Source of the DNA: Porticoccus sp041395745
GTDB lineage: Bacteria; Pseudomonadota; Gammaproteobacteria; Pseudomonadales; Porticoccaceae
Direction: 5' to 3'
Length of the DNA stretch: 64,000 nucleotides
Assembly (NCBI GenBank): GCA_041395745.1
Contig: JAWKZV010000001.1
Span: forward strand, 62,001-126,000
Shown here: one piece after another, positions 58,585 through 64,000 of the stretch
Layout: every line of letters starts with the position of its first letter
Numbering within the stretch: the stretch's first letter is position 1
Notes under the pieces: model-generated
Told to the model about the DNA's origin: nothing
Seen by the model: the letters and a program-made list of their open reading frames with translations, nothing else
Databases searched by the model: none
Translations under genes and position numbers: made by a program

Positions 58585-59748
58585 TTAGCCACCTAACGCA
58601 CTGAGTTTACGCTGGTGATAGGCTTTAGCTGCGGTAGGAACCCGTGTGCTATTGCCGGTTTCCAGCCAGTACCTGATGCGACTGGCATCGCCAACGTGGG
58701 AGCGTTTGCCATAAGAATCCAGCAGAACCATGATCAATGGGCGATCGTTGATGTTGGTAAGCATGACGAGACAGCGCCCCGCTTCGTTGATGAAGCCGGT
58801 TTTGGTGAGCTGGATATTCCAGGAGTGATTTTGTATCAGTGGGTTGGTGTTGTAGAACGCCAGGGTGTAGCTCGGTTTGGCGAAGCGGATATACTTTTTG
58901 GGGGTTGTGCTCAATTCCTTGATTAGCTTATAGCCTGATGCGGCTTTCACCATCAGGGTTAAATCCCGGGCGCTGGAAACATTCTTTTCGGACAGGCCGG
59001 TGGGTTCAACAAAATGGGTGTTAGTCATGCCCAACGCCTTGGCCTTGGTGTTCATGGCAGAGATAAAGGCGTCATAACCGCCGGTGTAGTGATGCGCAAG
59101 GGAGGCGGCGGCCCGGTTTTCTGATGACATCAAGGTCATCAGCAACATGTCGCGTCGGGAGATAACACTGCCGACCCGCAGTCGTGAAAATACGTTTTTC
59201 AGTTCCCGGGTCTGATCGATCTGAACGGAAATTTTTTCATCCATCGGTTGATTGGCGTCCAGCATTACCATGGCCGTCATCAACTTACTGATTGAGGCGA
59301 TGGGTACCACCGCATCAGAATTGTTTGAATACAGAACTTCATTGGTCCGGGTGTCGATGACCATGGCATTCACCGATGCCAGATTCAGCCGGGCGGAATC
59401 CACTGAGGTAAGCTTTACATGTCCGTCACTTGTTGCCCCGGAGTTACTGCTCGCACCTGAGTTTGAGAGAGTGTTGATGCCAGAAAGGATGGGAAGTCGG
59501 AGAACAGTCCCCTGTTTTAGCAAATTATTTTTGTTGTTGATGAAGACACGGGGATTAGCCTGTTTGATAGCCGCTATGACCTGAGGCATGCTGGCACCAG
59601 CTGGGCGGATTTTCTGGGCGATATTCCAGAGAGTATCACCACTGACAACCTGGTATTCCCCATTGCCCATGGAGGGCACAGGGGCTTGCGCGTGGGCGGT
59701 CAGCGTCAGAATCAAGGCAAAAAGCATAACCGGGAAACGAAATTTCAC
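58585..59748 (-). CDS. pbpG: D-alanyl-D-alanine endopeptidase (PBP7/PbpG-like) with N-terminal LysM-like domain
   Basis: The 387-residue protein has a signal peptide (VMLFALILTLTAHAQA), a FimV/LysM-like segment (residues about 31-87: YQVVSGDTLWNIAQKIRP to GTVLRLP), a Ser/Gly linker and an S11 peptidase domain with S152-I-S-K155, S209-E-N211 and KTGF. Enteric PBP7 has no such N-terminal domain, so the fusion probably tethers the enzyme to peptidoglycan. It cleaves D-Ala-meso-DAP cross-links. Transcription is divergent from the large PBP gene. Confidence 0.88.
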   Translation of the reverse strand: MKFRFPVMLFALILTLTAHAQAPVPSMGNGEYQVVSGDTLWNIAQKIRPAGASMPQVIAAIKQANPRVFINNKNNLLKQGTVLRLPILSGINTLSNSGASSNSGATSDGHVKLTSVDSARLNLASVNAMVIDTRTNEVLYSNNSDAVVPIASISKLMTAMVMLDANQPMDEKISVQIDQTRELKNVFSRLRVGSVISRRDMLLMTLMSSENRAAASLAHHYTGGYDAFISAMNTKAKALGMTNTHFVEPTGLSEKNVSSARDLTLMVKAASGYKLIKELSTTPKKYIRFAKPSYTLAFYNTNPLIQNHSWNIQLTKTGFINEAGRCLVMLTNINDRPLIMVLLDSYGKRSHVGDASRIRYWLETGNSTRVPTAAKAYHQRKLSALGG

Positions 59749-59858
59749 ACCAAACTCTCTGCTGTTAGAATTTTCTACTGTTAAAGGCCCACGCGCCTTC
59801 TCGCTACTCTTACCAGAGGGATTCTAGTACAATTTCTCTCACTTGAAATCAGGCAGCT

Positions 59859-60914
59859 GTGCTGTTCGCTAACGAATTTTCTCATGATTGGTTACGGTCA
59901 ACGTTTCTGAACATCTTTATTTTCTTTTTTCTCTTCGTTGCGAAAAATGCAGCTCATTTGTTCGCTCACAACCATACCCTCGTGCTGAAAGACGGTGATC
60001 AGAAAGTGTCGGCTAACCGTTATGATCATCCCGAAAAGCATGTAGGCAAACTCGCAGCTCCCCAAGCGGCAAGCGGTAGAACTCGCCGTAGCGCACATCC
60101 GAAACGTGCCTGGTATCGGCCAAGTTTGCTAAAAATCGTTCTTCTCCTGGTCCTTTTGGGGCTGGGGTATGCGGTGTGGTTCGAAGCCGAAACATCCACC
60201 CTGCAATCGCGGTTATTGTCAGACTACGCGCGGCGTCTCACCTACCAGCTTCAGCCTGGTATAACTAGTGCGGTGCGGTATCCGAGCGAGGGGCCATTTG
60301 ACGAGCGTTTGGGCTATACACGGCTGCCAATGCTGCTCGCGAGGCTCCAGGTCTATGGGATGCAGGTGGAGAGGAGGGCGGTACTCTCACCGGAACTGCT
60401 GCGCTATGTGGATGCTGGCTTCCATCCTCCCTACAGGGAGAAGTCCCAAGTTGGCCTGACCATTCTCGACAGTGAGCAGCAGACTCTGTACCGCCTTCGA
60501 TACCCCCGTCGAGGCTACGGCGGCTTCGGGGAGATTCCCGCTCCAGTGGTGAATACGCTGCTGTTCATTGAGAACCGCGACCTGTTGGATGAGCGGAATA
60601 TCCACGTCAACCCGGCCGTGGACTGGGGACGTTTTCTGAAGGCGGCATTCTTCAAAGTGGGCGATGCCATCCATCTGGATACGCCGGCCATGGGGGAAGT
60701 ACCTCGCGACACAGATCGAAAAATACCGTCACTCCGAGGACGGAGTCACTTCATCTATCGAGGAAAAGCTACGCCAGATAGCCTCTGCCAGTGTGCGGAT
60801 TTACCAGCAAGGCCCCGATACCCTGGCGGCGCGTCGTGCCCTGATTGTGGAATACCTCAATACCGTGCCCTTGGCGGCTGCGCCAGGCTACGGCGAGGTA
60901 AACGGCATCGGTGA
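59859..60914 (+). pseudogene. Class A penicillin-binding protein, N-terminal fragment
   Basis: Up to about 60691 this frame encodes a membrane anchor (LLKIVLLLVLLGLGYAVWF) and the start of a GT51 transglycosylase domain (IPAPVVNTLLFIENRDLLDE). Beyond that the frame is lost: the GGSTLATQ motif would be restored by one more G in the run at 60692-60696 and one more C at 60702-60703. The start is uncertain; GTG codons at 59982 and 60006 are alternatives to the first codon. Residues after about 278 are out of frame and meaningless. Confidence 0.8.
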
Positions 60915-63090
60915 TGGGCTTTATGTGTGGTTTGGCGCTGATTTCGATCGGGTCAACGAACTGTTGTCACAGGCTCAACCCGAGGGGGAACTGCTCGCTG
61001 AACAGGGCCTGGCCCTGAGGCAGGTGACAGCGCTTATGATCGCTCACCGGAGGCCTTCCCATTATTTGCTCCAGAACCGTGAGGTTCTGGCACGACTAAC
61101 TGACTCTTACCTGCGCTTGCTGGGCCGCAACGCCACCATCGGGTATGACCTGATGAACGCTGCATTGAACCAGCAGCTAGTGTTCCGCGAATTTCCCCAG
61201 TCCCCCGCGGTGCAGGTGAACACAACCAACAAGGGGGTGAATGTGGTTCGCAACCGACTGGTATCCCTGTTGAAAGCCCCTCTCTACGATTTGGACCGGT
61301 ACGACCTTGTCGCCCATACCTCTCTGGACAAGGCGCTGCAGGAACAGGTCACCAACCACTTGCGCAGTCTGCGGGAAGAGGCGGTAGCACAGCAGAATGG
61401 TCTGGTAGGAGAATACCTGCTGCGACCGGGTCAGAGTGCGAGCCTGAACTACAGCTTCACCCTGTTTCAAAGCACCGCTGGTGGCAACCAGGTGCGGGTG
61501 CAGACCGACAACACCGATATTCCTTTTGATATCAACGAAGGTAGCAAGCTGGAACTGGGGTCCACTGCCAAGCTGAGGGTACTGGCCAGCTATCTGGGTA
61601 TTATGGCGGAACTGCACCAGCGCTACGCTTCCATGCCGGTAGACGATCTTGCGCAATTACATGATCCTGCGCAGGACCCGTTGTCACGCTGGGTGCTTGA
61701 ACAGCTGACCGCAAGCCCCGGTCTGGGGCTAACAGAATTGTTGGAGCGCGCCCTCGACCGCCGCTATTCCGCCAGCCCGTCAGAGAGATTTTTCACCGGC
61801 GGTGGTTATCACACGTTTGGCAATTTCAAGCCCGAGGACAACGGCCGTGTTCCCACTGTCCGCGAATCCCTGCAGCAATCGATCAATCTGCCTTTTGTTC
61901 GCATTCTGCGGGATGTCATCAGATACATTACCTATCTGCAATGGAGTGATGTGGATCGGGTCTTGAAGGATGACAGCGATGCTCGCCGCAGGGAGGTGCT
62001 GGCCCGCTTTATCGATCGCGAAGGCTCAGTATTCCTGCGACGGTTTTGGGTGAAATACCAGAACAAGACTTCGGCGGAGCGGCTGGATACCTTGCTGAGC
62101 AGTCTCAACCCCACCCCGGTACGGCTGGCGGTGGTGTATCGCTATCTGTTCCCCGAGGGTGATGAAAGCGATTTTGCTGCCTTCCTGGCAGAGAGGCTGA
62201 CACAGCAGGCTGTGCCGGAGAAGATCATTCATTCACTGTTCAAACAGTTTGCCCCGGATGCGTTTAGCCTACAGGACCAGGGTTACCTGGCCCGACTGCA
62301 TCCGCTGGAACTCTGGTTGCTGGGCTATCTTGAGCGCAACAGTGATGCCAGCTACAACAGCGCGCTGGATGCGAGCAGGGAACAGCGCCAGCAGGTCTAC
62401 AACTGGTTGTTGCGCACCAAGGCCAAAAACGCCCGCGACAGCCGTGTCCGCACCATGCTGGAACTGGAGGCCTTCGCTGAGCTACAGCGGCGCTGGAAAC
62501 AACTTGGCTATCCCTTCGATCATCTGGTGCCGTCCCTGGCCAGCGCTCTGGGCAGTTCTGGCGATCGTCCCGCCGCGTTGGCGGAACTGATGGGGATCAT
62601 CCTCAACGATGGTCTGCGCATGCCGGTTCACCGCATCAACAGGCTGGAGTTTGCGACAGATACCCCCTATGAGGTCAGCCTGGTCGTGGCGCCAGAGGAA
62701 CCAGAACAGGCGATGCGCCCGGAGGTGGCACAGGCGCTTAAGCTGGCATTAGCGGATGTGGTCAAAAAGGGCACCGCCAGGCGTCTCCAGGGAGTATTCC
62801 ACTCCTCTGATGGTTCGGACCTGGAGGTGGGTGGCAAGACCGGCACTGGCGATAACCGACTGGTAAGCATGACAGGCGGACAGAAGGTCAAAACAAGGGC
62901 TCTCAGCCGTACCGCCACCCTGGTGTTTTACCTCGGCGACGAGCATTTCGGCACGCTGACCGCATTTGTCACTGGCAGCGAAGCAAAGGATTTTAAATTC
63001 ACCTCGGCCCTCCCGGCCCAGGTTTTGAAGGGCATGGGCCCGATTCTGGAACCCTACCTACAGCGGGCTCATCCCCCGAATCCCGAATAG
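60664..63090 (+). pseudogene. Class A penicillin-binding protein, C-terminal fragment
   Basis: From about codon 12 this frame continues the same protein: LATQIEKYRHSEDG, EYLNTVPLAAAPGYGEVNGIG (end of GT51) and a transpeptidase domain with S300-T-A-K303, S406-I-N408 and K725-T-G. The whole gene would be about 1,070 residues, large for class A PBPs, with extra insertions around 450-650. All active-site motifs are intact, so this could be a functional gene read with two base-calling errors, or a recent pseudogene. It is a bifunctional peptidoglycan synthase. Confidence 0.85.
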
Positions 63091-63253
63091 CCCAGGCGCG
63101 CACTCGACAATCTTACCCATTTCATGACGAGTGACGGTTTTGCCCACGTTTGCCTGCAGCAGATGATGCCTTGTTACTGGCATTTGGCTGGCGAACATCT
63201 TCACGGGGCGGCCGGAAATATTCGGGGCACAATTCGGACACAGTCCAGAAATG

Positions 63254-63284
63254 AAAAAGGCCCGCGACTTGTCGCAGGCCTTTG
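63254..63284 (-). terminator. Intrinsic terminator after tRNA-Phe
   Basis: On the minus strand AAAGGCCTGCGA and TCGCGGGCCTTT pair with one wobble around a CAAG loop and are followed by TTC. It lies just past the 3' end of the tRNA. Confidence 0.8.
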
Positions 63285-63290
63285 GAATGG

Positions 63291-63366
63291 TGGTGCCCAG
63301 GGGCGGAATCGAACCACCGACACGAGGATTTTCAATCCTCTGCTCTACCGACTGAGCTACCTGGGC
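63291..63366 (-). tRNA. tRNA-Phe (GAA)
   Basis: A 76-base cloverleaf including an encoded 3' CCA. The acceptor arm pairs GCCCAGG with CCTGGGC, the anticodon stem GAGGA/TCCTC encloses TTGAAAA with anticodon GAA, and the T arm has GGTTCGATTCC. A terminator follows directly. Confidence 0.97.
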
Positions 63367-63448
63367 ATATCCTTGATCAGCGCTTGGCGTCTCAGGAGGC
63401 GCGTATTAAACCCTCTCGTTTGGGCAGCGTCAAGGGCGCTGAAAGAAT

Positions 63449-63721
63449 TTATTCCGAGGGTGGAACGTAGCCTTCGGCCTCGTCGATTTCCTGCCCTGAG
63501 AGGAACCTGTCCCGCTGTTCATTGAGGTAGGTGCGGGCAGTCAGATCCATCATGTTGAGGTGTTTTTCGTTGATCAGACGGGTCTGGTGTTCCAGCCATT
63601 CCTGCCATGCCTGCTTGGAAATATTTTCGTAGATATTCTGACCCTTGGGGCCGGGGAAGGGGGGAGCGTCCAGTCCTTCCAGTTCTTTGTTGAGCTTTTT
63701 GCAGTGAACCATGCGTGCCAT
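63449..63721 (-). CDS. yggX: Fe(2+)-trafficking protein YggX
   Basis: The 90-residue product matches YggX: MARMVHCKKLNKELEGLD with the conserved Cys7, PFPGPKGQNIYENISKQAW, EWLEHQTRLINEKHLN and RTYLNEQRDRFLSG. It protects iron-sulfur clusters from oxidants and may deliver iron. It follows mutY by 14 bases, the common mutY-yggX arrangement. Confidence 0.97.
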   Translation of the reverse strand: MARMVHCKKLNKELEGLDAPPFPGPKGQNIYENISKQAWQEWLEHQTRLINEKHLNMMDLTARTYLNEQRDRFLSGQEIDEAEGYVPPSE

Positions 63722-63735
63722 CGGAATACCTTCTG

Positions 63736-64000
63736 TTACAGCATTTGTTGCAGGAGCTGCCGGACCGGCTGGGCGGTGCCGAGCTCCAGTGATGAGGCAG
63801 GGTTATACCAGACCAGGCCGCTGTGATCCATGATTCCCGGCAATGCCCGGGCATTGATCAGGGTGGGGCGGTAGTCCAGATGGAAGTGGCTGAAGGTGTG
63901 TCGCTGTGCCGGCAGTACCTCCCAGTCAGTTGCTTCACAGCCGAGACGGCTGCATGCGGAGGAAATTTCAGCTTCGTCATCGCACTGGGGAAATACCCAC
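63736..64000 (-). CDS. mutY: A/G-specific adenine glycosylase MutY (partial, C-terminus only)
   Basis: MutY removes adenine mispaired with 8-oxoguanine. The window holds the last 87 codons, belonging to the NUDIX-like C-terminal 8-oxoG recognition domain: WVFPQCDDEAE, QRHTFSHFHLDYRPTLI and YNPASSLELGTAQPVRQLL. The FSHFHL motif is specific to MutY. The rest lies beyond the window edge. Confidence 0.93.
   Translation of the reverse strand, partial: WVFPQCDDEAEISSACSRLGCEATDWEVLPAQRHTFSHFHLDYRPTLINARALPGIMDHSGLVWYNPASSLELGTAQPVRQLLQQML

Overview
The window looks like the chromosome of a moderately GC-rich marine-type gammaproteobacterium (Cellvibrionales/Pseudomonadales-like). The evidence is the linked ubiE-ubiJ-ubiB-hisI-hisE-tatA-tatB-tatC order, hslVU, pntAB, cysE-dgkA, priA/rpmE, a selenium operon and mutY-yggX. 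The genus cannot be fixed from the sequence alone.

Positions 1-6660 (minus strand) hold ubiquinone biosynthesis, the last histidine-pathway pair and the Tat translocase in one tight operon, preceded by a two-domain acyltransferase resembling ornithine-lipid synthase OlsF. Positions 6776-10150 hold a GGDEF remnant, a GFA-family protein and a P-type ATPase. Positions 10364-21216 hold a CoA-transferase, hslVU with a DUF971 gene, htpX and a Rieske protein, a CDF transporter, an MscS channel, a VanY-like peptidase, cysE and dgkA. At 21230-26491 an Lrp regulator faces a fused 2-oxoacid:ferredoxin oxidoreductase and a leucine dehydrogenase, a plausible amino-acid degradation unit. Positions 26547-40484 hold smrA, a SPOR protein, priA, rpmE, a nuclease, pntAB, and an envelope/glycosyltransferase operon.

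Positions 40564-46005 form a five-gene overlapping operon: selD, selU (tRNA 2-selenouridine synthase) and a PhnD-like ABC transporter with a double-length permease. It appears to couple selenium-compound uptake to selenophosphate and seleno-tRNA synthesis.

Positions 46067-53944 form a chromosomal integron, the main accessory region. intI lies on the minus strand behind a near-consensus LexA box. A leader with a candidate Pc promoter and a 40-codon ORF follows, then about ten mostly AT-rich gene cassettes on the plus strand separated by nine recognisable attC sites. Cassette products include a membrane-anchored TIR protein, a membrane protein with a HEPN/DUF4145-like C-terminus, a ParB-like protein, a 433-residue protein with a HEPN-type RxxxxH motif, and an archaemetzincin-like protein whose zinc/catalytic residues are lost. 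Several resemble anti-phage effectors, so the array is a candidate defence reservoir.

Positions 54014-64000 return to chromosomal genes: selO, a truncated haemoglobin, an SdiA-regulated-type gene split by a frameshift, a PbpG-like endopeptidase with a LysM-like front domain, a class A penicillin-binding protein broken by two apparent single-base deletions, tRNA-Phe, yggX and the end of mutY.
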